DNA of 64,000 bases from Algoriphagus sp. Y33 (GCF_014838715.1 NZ_CP061947.1:2542001-2606000); one strand, 5' to 3'. Positions 53,139-61,522 are shown, counted from the first letter of the stretch. The notes: generated by a model from the letters alone, not told the origin. Made by a program: numbers and translations.

Positions 53139-53535
53139 TTTTGTAGAATTTATTCCTGATCAATTACAGGAAGGAATACTCTATATCTCTATGGAATATT
53201 GCACAGCCATACACCTTTGTGTGTGTGGCTGCCGCAATAAGGTGGTGACACCATTCTCTCCTACTGACTGGAAGATGACATTTGACGGAAAGGGCATTTC
53301 ACTCTATCCTTCCATCGGAAATTGGAGTTTTGAATGTAAATCTCACTATTGGATTAAAAAGAGCAAGGTTGAATGGTCTGGATCTTGGTCTGATGATCAA
53401 ATCTCAAATGGAAGGCAAGCCGATAAGGTAGCCAAAGAGAAGTACTATACCCCTGAGCCTGAGAAAAAAACCCCAATTGATGCGAAAAAGAAGAAAAGTC
53501 TTTGGGAGTGGATTTGGGAGGTTTTGAAATTTTAA
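53119..53535 (+). CDS. DUF6527 protein of the multi-ubiquitin operon
   Basis: 138 residues. The pattern [23 protein letters not shown], then [25 protein letters not shown] is diagnostic for DUF6527. Conserved Cys and His could bind zinc or provide a catalytic centre. The C-terminal tail is lysine-rich with an aromatic end. A start at 53128 is also possible. It is third in the operon; a deconjugating or ligase-like role is inference from its place. Confidence 0.87.
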   Translation: MMIMQHSFVEFIPDQLQEGILYISMEYCTAIHLCVCGCRNKVVTPFSPTDWKMTFDGKGISLYPSIGNWSFECKSHYWIKKSKVEWSGSWSDDQISNGRQADKVAKEKYYTPEPEKKTPIDAKKKKSLWEWIWEVLKF

Positions 53536-53559
53536 TATTTGAGTGGGTTTAAAAAACAA

Positions 53560-53588
53560 GAGGCTGTCTCAAAATACTGGACAGCCTC
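53560..53588. terminator. bidirectional terminator
   Basis: GAGGCTGTC and GACAGCCTC pair between the DUF6527 stop (53535, plus) and the 67-residue gene stop (53595, minus). T-rich on the minus side. Confidence 0.8.
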
Positions 53589-53594
53589 ATTAAT

Positions 53595-53798
53595 CTATCT
53601 AGGCATTAATGTTCTAGCAAAAGCAGCAAATCTGTTGATATCCTCTTCTTCACGTTTGTAAATTCTAACTACACCATCTGAATATTTAATAGATTTATCT
53701 GATAAAGATTTACGGCGGGCTTTTAAAGATATATTTTCAGTAAAAGCCTTTCTTTTCAGCGCCTTTCCTTCAATTGTTTTATTATGACCTTTTTTCAT
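53595..53798 (-). CDS. small basic protein after the zeta-toxin-like gene
   Basis: 67 residues, strongly basic (KALKRKAFTENISLKARRKSLSD), with an acidic patch and RFAAFARTLMPR at the end. It follows the zeta-like gene by 12 bp in the same direction. No family is recognised. It may be an antitoxin or a partner. Confidence 0.65.
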   Translation of the reverse strand: MKKGHNKTIEGKALKRKAFTENISLKARRKSLSDKSIKYSDGVVRIYKREEEDINRFAAFARTLMPR

Positions 53799-53810
53799 GT
53801 TGTCTGAATT

Positions 53811-54728
53811 TTAAATTGGGCTTTGCGGTGAAGCTTGGAGGACTCTGGGAGTTTTTCCTAAAGCAACATCTGAACTAATCAGCCCAAATGAATCGTAAGG
53901 GGAATTTACAATATCAATACTGTCTTTAATAAGGAAATAGGTTCCTAAAGGATCATTGGCATAACCATCAAATATCAATCCAAGTGGCACATATCTCCCA
54001 GTATCCATAAACCGATGTATTGCACGAATAGTTGCTTTTTTGCGATCCAAATTTACACAAACCAAATGAGTTTCATATCCAAAAGCTTTTAGAATCTCAC
54101 CCAACTGAATCACTCCGCTTAATTTATGCCCAATTTTCGGTATTACCAAATTATAATTCTCCATAAGTGCCAATTGAAAAAGCGGCATGAAATCTTCTGG
54201 AGTTTTCACTTGATCTGATCCAAATATCAATAAGTCTGACTCCTCATGGACAAGCGAAGCAGAACCTGGCCCATCTTCAAACTCTGGCAATTTTCGTTTA
54301 GCAAAATCGGAATCTAATATTATGGCACCTAGTTTATCCGCCAACTCATTAGCAATACCTGACTTTCCTGAAGCAGGTAAGCCAGTAAGAACAACCGCTT
54401 TCTTTTCTGATTTAAGATCACTAATAGGTAACGCACCTCCATTTCCAAGAACTATTTCGTCATCCTTCTCAAGTCTCCTTCCTGTAAAGAGCTCTTGAAC
54501 TATTTGCTTTCTCAAACCCCACCGAATAGAACTTTCTGCAAATTTTCTCCTTCTATGTTTAGTACTCCTCAATGTACAATCTTCGTCAGGATAGCTTTTA
54601 ATTTGAAATTCACCATTCTTGATTTTTGTAATGACCTGCTCAATATCTTCAGGATTGAATTCAAGCACTTCTATTAAAAAATGCTCAATTAAGTCACTAT
54701 CATCAAGTCTACGTGAAAACGGGTGCAT
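53811..54728 (-). CDS. zeta-toxin-like P-loop kinase
   Basis: 305 residues. The P-loop GLPASGKS (G116-S123) is followed by the strand IILDSDFAKRKLPEFEDG with D139 and D141, and later VIPKIGHKL and THLVCVNLDRKKATIRAIHRFMDTGRYVP. These match zeta-family kinases, which phosphorylate UDP-N-acetylglucosamine and block cell-wall synthesis. The N-terminal 110 residues are a helical region not found in the smallest zeta toxins. It sits between two small basic genes. Confidence 0.82.
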   Translation of the reverse strand: MHPFSRRLDDSDLIEHFLIEVLEFNPEDIEQVITKIKNGEFQIKSYPDEDCTLRSTKHRRRKFAESSIRWGLRKQIVQELFTGRRLEKDDEIVLGNGGALPISDLKSEKKAVVLTGLPASGKSGIANELADKLGAIILDSDFAKRKLPEFEDGPGSASLVHEESDLLIFGSDQVKTPEDFMPLFQLALMENYNLVIPKIGHKLSGVIQLGEILKAFGYETHLVCVNLDRKKATIRAIHRFMDTGRYVPLGLIFDGYANDPLGTYFLIKDSIDIVNSPYDSFGLISSDVALGKTPRVLQASPQSPI

Positions 54729-54758
54729 AATCTTACTTTTATCTATAAAAATCCAGAC

Positions 54759-54905
54759 CTATTTTTTCTTCTTCTTTTTATCTGGAGCTTGAGTTAACGC
54801 TGACCCTGCTGCAGTTTTAGCATTCTTTGAAGATTTCGGGTCTTGCAAGTCCTTTGAAGCAGCAGTCGCTGCCTTCTTTGATGTTTGTTCATTTTTCTTA
54901 GCCAT
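54759..54905 (-). CDS. 48-residue basic/alanine-rich protein before the zeta-like gene
   Basis: Read directly: ATG at 54903-54905, TAG at 54759-54761. The product has MAKKNEQTSKKAATAASK, a repeated DPKSSK/KTAAGSA stretch and a lysine tail. It is 30 bp upstream of the zeta-like gene, on the same strand. Small proteins of this look accompany zeta-like genes in Bacteroidota. It is a plausible antitoxin. Confidence 0.65.
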   Translation of the reverse strand: MAKKNEQTSKKAATAASKDLQDPKSSKNAKTAAGSALTQAPDKKKKKK

Positions 54906-54964
54906 GGTGCCTTAATTTTATTAGGTATTTAACATCAGGTTATCTGATTTCTCTTAAAAGTTAA

Positions 54965-55210
54965 TAAACAGATTTCGCATTTAACCCTAGATAGATGATA
55001 AAAGCTGGTATAGTCTACCTCACCCCCTGCCCTCTCCTGAAGAGAGAGGGTGATCGGCTCTGCTCCAGACGGAATAAAGAGTAAGAAGTAGGTTGGTCGT
55101 TCTCAATAACTAAAAGGCTGTACGCAAGAAAAGGAATAAAATGATAGGAAAACATACCATGTACAGGGTATTTTTTGGGAAAACGGGAGGAAATTGAGGG
55201 AAATTTCAAG
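54965..55210. repeat. dispersed intergenic repeat, copy 2
   Basis: Contains the same ordered words as copies 1 and 3 (gatgataaaagctgg, ctaaaaggctg, aaggaataaaatgat, ATACCATGTACAGGGTAT at 55154-55171, gaaaacgggaggaaat). A CTCTCCTGAAGAGAGAG stem is inserted at about 55032. The rest of 54906-55427 shows no gene. Confidence 0.65.
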
Positions 55211-55427
55211 ATTTTAGGCTGAATAGCCTGTGATTTTCTGAGTTTAGGGAGGGATTCACGCCTCCGATGCCGCCGCATTGAAGAAGATCTTACATGCTTG
55301 TACATTAAACTAGGAGGTATTTCTGTCCTATACTTTTGAAATAATCGACTGCATAATAAGACCTGTATGAATTAAGAGGTTCACTGAGACCTGTGCGCCG
55401 TGGGCTTATAGCTCACGGCCGTCTCGA

Positions 55428-56213
55428 TTAGCTGCTGACTTTCTGGTCATTTAGCACTGTTTTAATTTCAGCAAGCAATTCTTTCAATGTATCAGGAACT
55501 AATTCCGTCCAAGCGTCTAAGAAGTTTTCAAAAGTCATTTCATCTGTCACTTTTATAAACTTCAAATAATGAGTAATCTTCCAAAACTCTGGTTTGCGTT
55601 TGAAAAGTGGAAATAATTGCAATGCTATAATTCTGTTTTCTGATCTTTTATATCGGTCTTTAAAAAGTTCATCAAGATTCTCTGTTAGCCAAATTTTAAA
55701 TGGTTTAGAAATTTTATTATCTGGTTTATCAATACTCTCTATGAGGTATTCACTCAATAACGTTGAATAGTCCTTCCAATTTGGGTAAGGAGGATTTGTC
55801 TGCCAAGTTTGCGACATTTTATCAAGGCAGAAGATTGAAGCTAATTCGCAAAGTGCCTCTTCAAACCATCCAAATTTGTCATTTGTCGTGTAGAAGTCGC
55901 TGTCAACCACGTGATGACAAAGTTCGTGGGCAAACTGGTAGCAATATTGACTCCAAAGTCTGTCGGATGTGTTCAGGTATATCAAGTTGAAACTATCAAG
56001 TTTAATAATTTCGGGGCAATCTTTTGGAGGAACTTTGTTCTTAGCATTAATTATATAAACTGTTTTTCCTGTAATTTGTCCTAAGTCCAAATTTGTATAG
56101 AAGTCAGTTATAACGCTATCAAGTAACTTAGTTATATCTTGCAGTTGAGCTTGGCCCCAGCCATCAGTGTGGAGAAAAAAGTTCTGATGTATGTCGAATT
56201 GTAGTTGGTTCAT
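55428..56213 (-). CDS. HExxH zinc-metalloprotease-like protein
   Basis: 261 residues from the ATG at 56213 (MNQLQFDIHQNFFL). An upstream ATG at 56321 would translate the group II intron remnant and is rejected. HELCHH (H96, E97, H100) lies in CYQFAHELCHHVVD. GWFEEALCELASIF follows about 20 residues later and may supply the third ligand. The C-terminal half is helical. It is cytoplasmic as far as can be seen, with no signal peptide. It may form a pair with the unknown gene just upstream. Confidence 0.75.
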   Translation of the reverse strand: MNQLQFDIHQNFFLHTDGWGQAQLQDITKLLDSVITDFYTNLDLGQITGKTVYIINAKNKVPPKDCPEIIKLDSFNLIYLNTSDRLWSQYCYQFAHELCHHVVDSDFYTTNDKFGWFEEALCELASIFCLDKMSQTWQTNPPYPNWKDYSTLLSEYLIESIDKPDNKISKPFKIWLTENLDELFKDRYKRSENRIIALQLFPLFKRKPEFWKITHYLKFIKVTDEMTFENFLDAWTELVPDTLKELLAEIKTVLNDQKVSS

Positions 56214-56236
56214 AAGCTTGTAGCTAACGGTCAAGT

Positions 56237-56312
56237 GTCGCGTAGGCAAGGGGAATTTCACCCCGATCCTCTCACAGAATGGTACGTGATAGTCTCCCAT
56301 CATACCGCACTT
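56237..56312 (-). mobile_element. 3' remnant of a group II intron (domains V-VI)
   Basis: On the minus strand, a 34-base block at 56277-56310 matches the length and shape of intron domain V (GTGCGGTATG, a short loop, then CACGTACCATTC). It is followed by a domain VI-like stem (GGGGTGAAATTCCCC) and the typical end CCTACGCGAC. The catalytic AGC is changed to TGC and two base pairs of the lower stem are lost. No reverse transcriptase is present, so this is a decayed end. Confidence 0.65.
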
Positions 56313-56343
56313 CATTGTCATAAATTGCCTTGTATTCGATACT

Positions 56344-56967
56344 TTACTTTAATAAGAAATATATTGGCTTATAACCTCCCATATAGGCAAAACTAGAATA
56401 AAAATCTAAATTCATACTATCCATTTTGATTTTCCCAAAGGCATTAATTGCTTTAGTTATGTCAAATGTTATAGCAGTCTCCTTTATTAATTGAATTATT
56501 TCACTTTCTGATTTAAAGGTTCTTTTCGATATTGGTTCATTAGGTTGATTAATCTTATCCAGTGGAATTTCATATTCCAATTGTTCATTCGCGTCAAAGT
56601 CAAGGTTTAGCCATAAACAGTCAGGTTTATGGCACAATTCCCAAAAATTTCTAACTAAAGGGATTCCTCCAATTATAGGTATTCCTAGAGATTTCCCTGA
56701 TTTCGCACCAAAAATTATTTGGTGACTTATTTTTAAAACAAGAATATCTGTCTCGGGAGTTACAAGTTTTGGTCGTCTGGGATATAAACCAATTATCTTA
56801 AATTCATCATGTTTATGAATCAATTTAGAGATACTTCCTCCTTCACGGGTCATCCAAGGAAAAATGGGCACTACGAAATTAAATTCTTTTTCAAGAATAT
56901 TCTTTAAAATTGGGACAATGGTAAGCTCTACCGTATGTTCTCCTACAAAACTTGTGGCCTTTGACAT
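56344..56967 (-). CDS. hypothetical protein before the intron remnant
   Basis: 207 residues, no signal peptide. Alpha/beta mix with EHTVELTIVPILKNILEKEFNFVVPIFPW, ETDILVLKISHQIIFGAKSG, and a helical end. No family is recognised. It is on the same strand as the HExxH gene; the intron end lies between them, so the original spacing is disturbed. Confidence 0.6.
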   Translation of the reverse strand: MSKATSFVGEHTVELTIVPILKNILEKEFNFVVPIFPWMTREGGSISKLIHKHDEFKIIGLYPRRPKLVTPETDILVLKISHQIIFGAKSGKSLGIPIIGGIPLVRNFWELCHKPDCLWLNLDFDANEQLEYEIPLDKINQPNEPISKRTFKSESEIIQLIKETAITFDITKAINAFGKIKMDSMNLDFYSSFAYMGGYKPIYFLLK

Positions 56968-57180
56968 TACAATTAGTTAAAATGCTTTCAATTTTTACAA
57001 CAAATGACTAGAATCTGTTAAGTTTAGATTTACGTCCAAACTGAGGCTAGCGGCGGGATATTTTGTAATCCTTTCATCGGAGAGGCAGGCAATGCCGCAC
57101 TTTCCCAACTCATCAGAAGTAGCATTTAATTTAGTTGTAAATTGATTGTTCAATAAAACAAAAAATCTTTGACACAAAAA

Positions 57181-57198
57181 CACCCTAGTTCAGGGTAT
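57181..57198. repeat. CACCCTAGTTCAGGGTAT palindrome
   Basis: A diverged copy of the ACCCTGTACAGGGT-type palindrome, followed by T-rich and then G-rich sequence. The 56968-57270 gap holds nothing else I can support. Confidence 0.5.
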
Positions 57199-57270
57199 TT
57201 TTGTAGATAAAAGTGAAAAAAGTGAGGGGGAAGGGGTGTTTTTTTGGTTGTATTAGGATCAATCTAGTCC

Positions 57271-58350
57271 TTAGCCCTGTGCGTCTTCCCTTTCGGATAC
57301 CTCGTATCTAACCTGATCTACTTTGAATACTTTCACACTTATGCATCCAACTTTATCGTCGTTGAAAATTGCCAAATTAGAGCCTGAGGGGTTCATGGAA
57401 CTTTGGTACTGTACGCCATCAAATCCAAGTACAGATTTAATGTATTCACATAGGTACTGCGTAGGTAGGTAGTCAAAGTCTGAATCCTTTTTCCGAATGG
57501 GTTTAGAAAGTTCTTCGCTTAATTTCATCAAAAACCCTCTAAAGCGAATAAATTCCACCAAATCAAATCCCAACTCTTGGATTTCAACCGGGCCCAGAAA
57601 TTCAATTCTCTCCAGGGAAACCACATTTAAGTTATCCATTGCCTCAAACTCCCCTAAAAAGATCTGCTCATGTAGCCCTGCCCTCGATTCGTAATAGGTT
57701 GTTTCAGGATCAGTTGCCAAATACAAATAGGAGATTCCAAGTGGGTTTGCTCTTCCTGCACTTGCTTTTTCTTTAGGGGGTTTGCCCATCTGGCTGATAT
57801 CAATATTATCCTCTGAGATCCTCGCTCGATAATATCGATTTCCTTTAGCATGGGTTCTCACAAGCAACTCAAGGGTTGTTCCGATAGAATCCCAATCTAG
57901 TTCTTCAGAAAGAAAGAATCGATTTTGATATTTCAATTCGCCAGTCAGTTTTTCCCATCGACTGTTTAAATCCAATTCAAAATCCTGTATGGATTTATTA
58001 AAAAGTGGAAGAAAAACTACTTTACTTTTTATTAGGTTAGAATCCAATATTTCGTATTCCTCAAATACCTTTTCAAATACAGCAGGTAGGATAGTTTTTT
58101 GGATTTTCGTCAAATCAAATAAACTGGGCCAATAATCCAAGATATGATCAATTAAGTCTATGCCTTCTTCCTCATTATCTGCTGGACTATACAAGGAAAG
58201 TAGATTTTCGAGTTTTTCACCTACAAATGATAGTGGAACAAGAGGAACATTTATCCTTGAAGTATAGGGACAGTTACCATCGGCACTTACCATCGTCCCA
58301 ATTAAAAGAATCGAGGGATCCAGAAAAATATCAAGAGCACAAAATTTCAT
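57271..58350 (-). CDS. RES-domain protein (predicted NAD+ phosphorylase/glycohydrolase)
   Basis: 359 residues. The C-terminal 190 or so residues are a RES domain: RYYRAR (R172-R177), GRANPLGISYLYLATDPETTYYESR with Glu221, LPTQYLCEYIKSVLGFDGVQYQSSMNPSGSNLAIF with the Ser pair near 317. RES toxins break down NAD+. The N-terminal 160 residues are an extra helical region. There is no neighbouring Xre-type antitoxin with the expected MbcA/Xre fold; instead it is last in an operon with sce7725 and sce7726 genes, overlapping the former by 4 bp. This suits an NAD-depleting effector. Confidence 0.88.
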   Translation of the reverse strand: MKFCALDIFLDPSILLIGTMVSADGNCPYTSRINVPLVPLSFVGEKLENLLSLYSPADNEEEGIDLIDHILDYWPSLFDLTKIQKTILPAVFEKVFEEYEILDSNLIKSKVVFLPLFNKSIQDFELDLNSRWEKLTGELKYQNRFFLSEELDWDSIGTTLELLVRTHAKGNRYYRARISEDNIDISQMGKPPKEKASAGRANPLGISYLYLATDPETTYYESRAGLHEQIFLGEFEAMDNLNVVSLERIEFLGPVEIQELGFDLVEFIRFRGFLMKLSEELSKPIRKKDSDFDYLPTQYLCEYIKSVLGFDGVQYQSSMNPSGSNLAIFNDDKVGCISVKVFKVDQVRYEVSEREDAQG

Positions 58351-59294
58351 TTCATCACCGATTGCATTAATTCTATATGGTGCATCATGGATAACTTTTT
58401 AATTACGCCAAGACCTGGGTAGGCTTGAGTTCGATAATACTCTTTAAACTTCGAAGTCGCCATAGTTTCAGCGATTCTATGAGTTTCTACAAACCTGACC
58501 AGTTTGGTCAAAGCCTCATAAAACTTACCGGCAGTATCACTATCATCTTGATTGCTATCAGATAGAAAATGGCGAATTCGAATATCGCCAGACACAGAAT
58601 CCAAATAGGTTAAGTGAATTACGACAGCATAGGGAAGTCTCCCACCTTCTATAAAATCAGAACCAATAGTGAGATAATCACCATACCCAGCATAGCCCTC
58701 ATCTAAAAAATAGAGGTAATCATTTGAGAAAAACTCATCTTCCAAGTCCAGATAGTCTTTATTTCTTAATTGCCTATTGAATGGATCCGCCAGAAGGGAA
58801 GATGGTATTTTCCTAAACTTTCTTCGTAAGGCAAGTACCTGATTCACATGAATGATGTTAGCAAACAACTGGCTTCCTTCCGTATAATGGACAATTTGAT
58901 CCACTTCGGGAATTTGCTTCAAATGAATCAAAGAGAAAGGATTACCAGACCAAGTTCTATTAGTTCTAAAAGAATGTAAAGCCTGGAAATCACTAGTATT
59001 TTGAATTAAAAAAGTTGGAATCAAATTATCAGTACCATAAGACAGTTCTTGAATGGAGATAAATTTTAAAACTTCATCCGTATTATCCTTCAAGTCACCA
59101 TGTTGAGGATTGACTATTAGTTGGACTTTTACCCCGATAATTTTTAATGCTTTGGCAGCAGTAGCTACCGAATTAAGATTTTTTTTAAGAGGCTCAACTA
59201 TTGGAGAAACCTTATTAGCATCCAGAGGAAGGGACACCAATTCACGCAGTGCAATCAATTCAAATTGCTTTCCTCTCAAAAACGGAAAATACAT
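58347..59294 (-). CDS. sce7725 family protein
   Basis: 315 residues. The start MYFPFLRGKQFELIALRELVSLP is diagnostic of the sce7725 family. The rest shows the expected TIM-barrel-like beta/alpha alternation (VKVQLIVNPQHGD, LIPTFLIQNTSDF). The function is unknown; family members are generally encoded beside an sce7726 gene, as here (4 bp away). Confidence 0.88.
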   Translation of the reverse strand: MYFPFLRGKQFELIALRELVSLPLDANKVSPIVEPLKKNLNSVATAAKALKIIGVKVQLIVNPQHGDLKDNTDEVLKFISIQELSYGTDNLIPTFLIQNTSDFQALHSFRTNRTWSGNPFSLIHLKQIPEVDQIVHYTEGSQLFANIIHVNQVLALRRKFRKIPSSLLADPFNRQLRNKDYLDLEDEFFSNDYLYFLDEGYAGYGDYLTIGSDFIEGGRLPYAVVIHLTYLDSVSGDIRIRHFLSDSNQDDSDTAGKFYEALTKLVRFVETHRIAETMATSKFKEYYRTQAYPGLGVIKKLSMMHHIELMQSVMK

Positions 59295-59298
59295 CAGA

Positions 59299-60174
59299 TC
59301 ATAAGGTTATATCCAAACTATCAATTAAGTGAATATAATCTTTTTCTTTGATATTTTCTGAATAGCAAAAGAATTTCAGCCAAGATGGAATTTGATCTGA
59401 TTTGATCAATTCATTAGTCACTGGATTGATTCTTTTTTTGATGATCCCCAAATACTTATTTTGAACTTCAGTACACGGGTAGTCTCTTACTATTTGCTGG
59501 CAAGTTTTAAACAGCTTTACAGGAGTTGCTTCAGGTATTTCTCCAGAGAGTCTAGTAGCAAGCAGGATCAACTCATCTTTGCGTAAGGACTTAACCATCA
59601 CATCCACATCCAACCTGTTGATATCCGGAGTAGCCTCTTTATAGTTCAAAATCCGGTTTTTCTCTGAGAAACATAATAATCCAATTTCCTCAGCAATGAC
59701 AGCTGCATATTTCTCAGCCTGATTTTCATGCACTACTAAGTAAACTTCAGAGAAGGCCTTCTTGTAGTCCTGAATCTGGGTGGTTAGTCGATTGGGTGAA
59801 TCCAACTCTGTCTTGATTTCAAATACCTTGTTTGTTCCATTGACCAGAACTGCATCAGCTATTGACTTACCGACCTGGAACTCGTTTAACAAAATGGAGC
59901 TCTTCATGGAATATTTCTTCAGCACATAATCATTGAGAAGTGTGGTCTTGAATAAATATTCGTGGCGATAATTTTGCAGTAATTCCTTGTAGCCGATATC
60001 CAGTATTCCTCTTAGCGTATGCCCCTTGATGTCACTATTCAGGGTGGATTGAAGGATTTTCACAAAGCCATTCTGCTTCTCGCCGGGCTTGCAAAGATTT
60101 CGGAATGAGGCATTGGAATACAATCCTGCCAGGAGTTTAGGATCAGAAAAAGTAACAGGGGCGGTTTGAACCAT
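59299..60174 (-). CDS. sce7726 family protein (PD-(D/E)xK-like)
   Basis: 291 residues. The region SIADAVLVNGTNKVFEIKTELDSP shows D107 and E119-x-K121, the pattern of a PD-(D/E)xK nuclease-type core. An upstream Glu (E98) fits motif I. The C-terminal part is helical. Family members pair with sce7725. It starts 102 bp after the 224-residue gene, and 4 bp before the sce7725 gene. Confidence 0.87.
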   Translation of the reverse strand: MVQTAPVTFSDPKLLAGLYSNASFRNLCKPGEKQNGFVKILQSTLNSDIKGHTLRGILDIGYKELLQNYRHEYLFKTTLLNDYVLKKYSMKSSILLNEFQVGKSIADAVLVNGTNKVFEIKTELDSPNRLTTQIQDYKKAFSEVYLVVHENQAEKYAAVIAEEIGLLCFSEKNRILNYKEATPDINRLDVDVMVKSLRKDELILLATRLSGEIPEATPVKLFKTCQQIVRDYPCTEVQNKYLGIIKKRINPVTNELIKSDQIPSWLKFFCYSENIKEKDYIHLIDSLDITL

Positions 60175-60276
60175 GACACAAAGCTAATTGAGAATTAGGT
60201 TTACAAATTACCATTGAGCAAAAAAGAGTCCATTTTAACCGGTGACTTGAGCTGCACAGGAAATCAATGTACTAGT

Positions 60277-60951
60277 CTACAATTTATTCATCTGTTCTAT
60301 CGTAGTATCAATCAAAGAAGGAATTGTGCCGTTTTCAATATCCTTATACCTGACTACTTTACCACTAAACACATCTACAGCAATGCAGAATGACGCATTT
60401 ACAAAGTATTCCCTGGAATAGCAGGCATCCAAATATCTATAGATCATATCAGCAAACATGCCTAAATCATATAGATGAAAACCTCCCTTTTTTGCCACAA
60501 ACCAAACCGCGCCAACCTCTTCACTTCCATTTTCAGAAAAACTAAAAACATGACTTGGTTTTGCCTCGATGGGTAGGCCGCTGATGTCTAATAATGCTTT
60601 TGTTTTTGGTTGTTTTTTAATATTGATTTCTGCGGCTGGTCTTATTGTCTGCAGATCAAAATCTTCAAAACTCGTGAGGATATCTATATTCCTTTGATAT
60701 TGATCCTTCGTTTGTTTCCTCGTCGTTACTTTAAGTTTGTCCTGAATTTCCGCCACCTTCATTCCCAGCAAAGTTCTGTCATTATTCCTAAAGACATTAC
60801 TAATTGCACTTACGCAACTTATCCAATAATCACCACCATCATCTGTAGGTGCTTTCATTTTTTCCTTTCTCAGATTCTTCAAAAAAGTGATCTTAGACCG
60901 ATCCGTCTTAGCTCTGAAATCAATCAAATTTTTAATAGTTACCTTTTTCAT
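60277..60951 (-). CDS. homologue of the CBASS-operon first gene, before sce7726
   Basis: 224 residues. Aligns along most of its length with the protein at 42782: VTIKNLIDFRAKT, YWISCVSAISNVFR, a central GLPIEAKPSHVFSFSENGSEEVGAVWFVAKK and C-terminal YLDACYSREYFVNASFCIAVDVFSGKVV. No family name is known. It is first in the direction of the sce7726/sce7725/RES operon, with a 102-bp gap in between. Confidence 0.82.
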   Translation of the reverse strand: MKKVTIKNLIDFRAKTDRSKITFLKNLRKEKMKAPTDDGGDYWISCVSAISNVFRNNDRTLLGMKVAEIQDKLKVTTRKQTKDQYQRNIDILTSFEDFDLQTIRPAAEINIKKQPKTKALLDISGLPIEAKPSHVFSFSENGSEEVGAVWFVAKKGGFHLYDLGMFADMIYRYLDACYSREYFVNASFCIAVDVFSGKVVRYKDIENGTIPSLIDTTIEQMNKL

Positions 60952-60964
60952 CCGAGAGAATTGG

Positions 60965-61115
60965 GGGCAGGTGGATTTCCGGATTTAAGCCCGGATGGGT
61001 GATAAAAGTTGGTTGTTCGTCTTCTACTAAAAGGTTATTGCAAGAAAAGGTAAAAATCGAAACTTTATATACAATATATAGGGTGTTTTTAGCTGAAATC
61101 CAGAAAGTCATCCAC
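60965..61115. repeat. dispersed intergenic repeat, copy 3
   Basis: Same ordered words as copies 1 and 2 (ggatttaagcccggatgggtg, ataaaagttggttg, gtcttctactaaaagg, gcaagaaaagg, atatagggtgttttt). The terminal palindrome is degenerate. A partial copy with an intact palindrome (61523-61540) lies 400 bp further on. Confidence 0.65.
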
Positions 61116-61142
61116 ATTTCTGGTTGAATAGCAAAGGAATTT

Positions 61143-61442
61143 TTATTCTTTTACTATAGGAATACGAGTACCAGTTTTGGAAATTTCTCCACAAAACAAT
61201 TCCACAAAATCAAATTCGTTTTCGTCGGTAAGATTTTGTGTTATTTCCAAATTCACAGAAGTAGAACCAGGAACTGAATTACTAATTATGACAGGAAATA
61301 CATTTTTAGGGTCATAAGGAATATTTCCTTTTTTTAAAGTTGGTGGAACTATGCCAGATGGGACATCATTAACTTTAACAATTAAAAGAGGCCCAGTAAT
61401 CCCACCTACAACTTTTGCTGATGCTGATTTGAAACAACTCAT
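61143..61442 (-). CDS. hypothetical small protein between repeats
   Basis: 99 residues, beta-rich, with KVVGGITGPLLIVKVNDVPSG and NVFPVIISNSVPGSTSVNLEI. No family is recognised. It lies between two copies of the dispersed repeat. The codon use looks real and the start is in a suitable position. Confidence 0.55.
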   Translation of the reverse strand: MSCFKSASAKVVGGITGPLLIVKVNDVPSGIVPPTLKKGNIPYDPKNVFPVIISNSVPGSTSVNLEITQNLTDENEFDFVELFCGEISKTGTRIPIVKE

Positions 61443-61522
61443 AATATTTCGATTTTAAATGGTGAAAATAGTTGCTCTGCTAAAAGACTCTTACAAGAAC
61501 AAGCAAATATTGAAGAAAATCC

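Noticed and set aside
55015..55305. 96-codon minus-strand frame
   Set aside because: Lies in dispersed repeat copy 2; its residues are those of a translated repeat.
56214..56321. N-terminal extension of the HExxH gene
   Set aside because: It translates the group II intron domain V-VI remnant.
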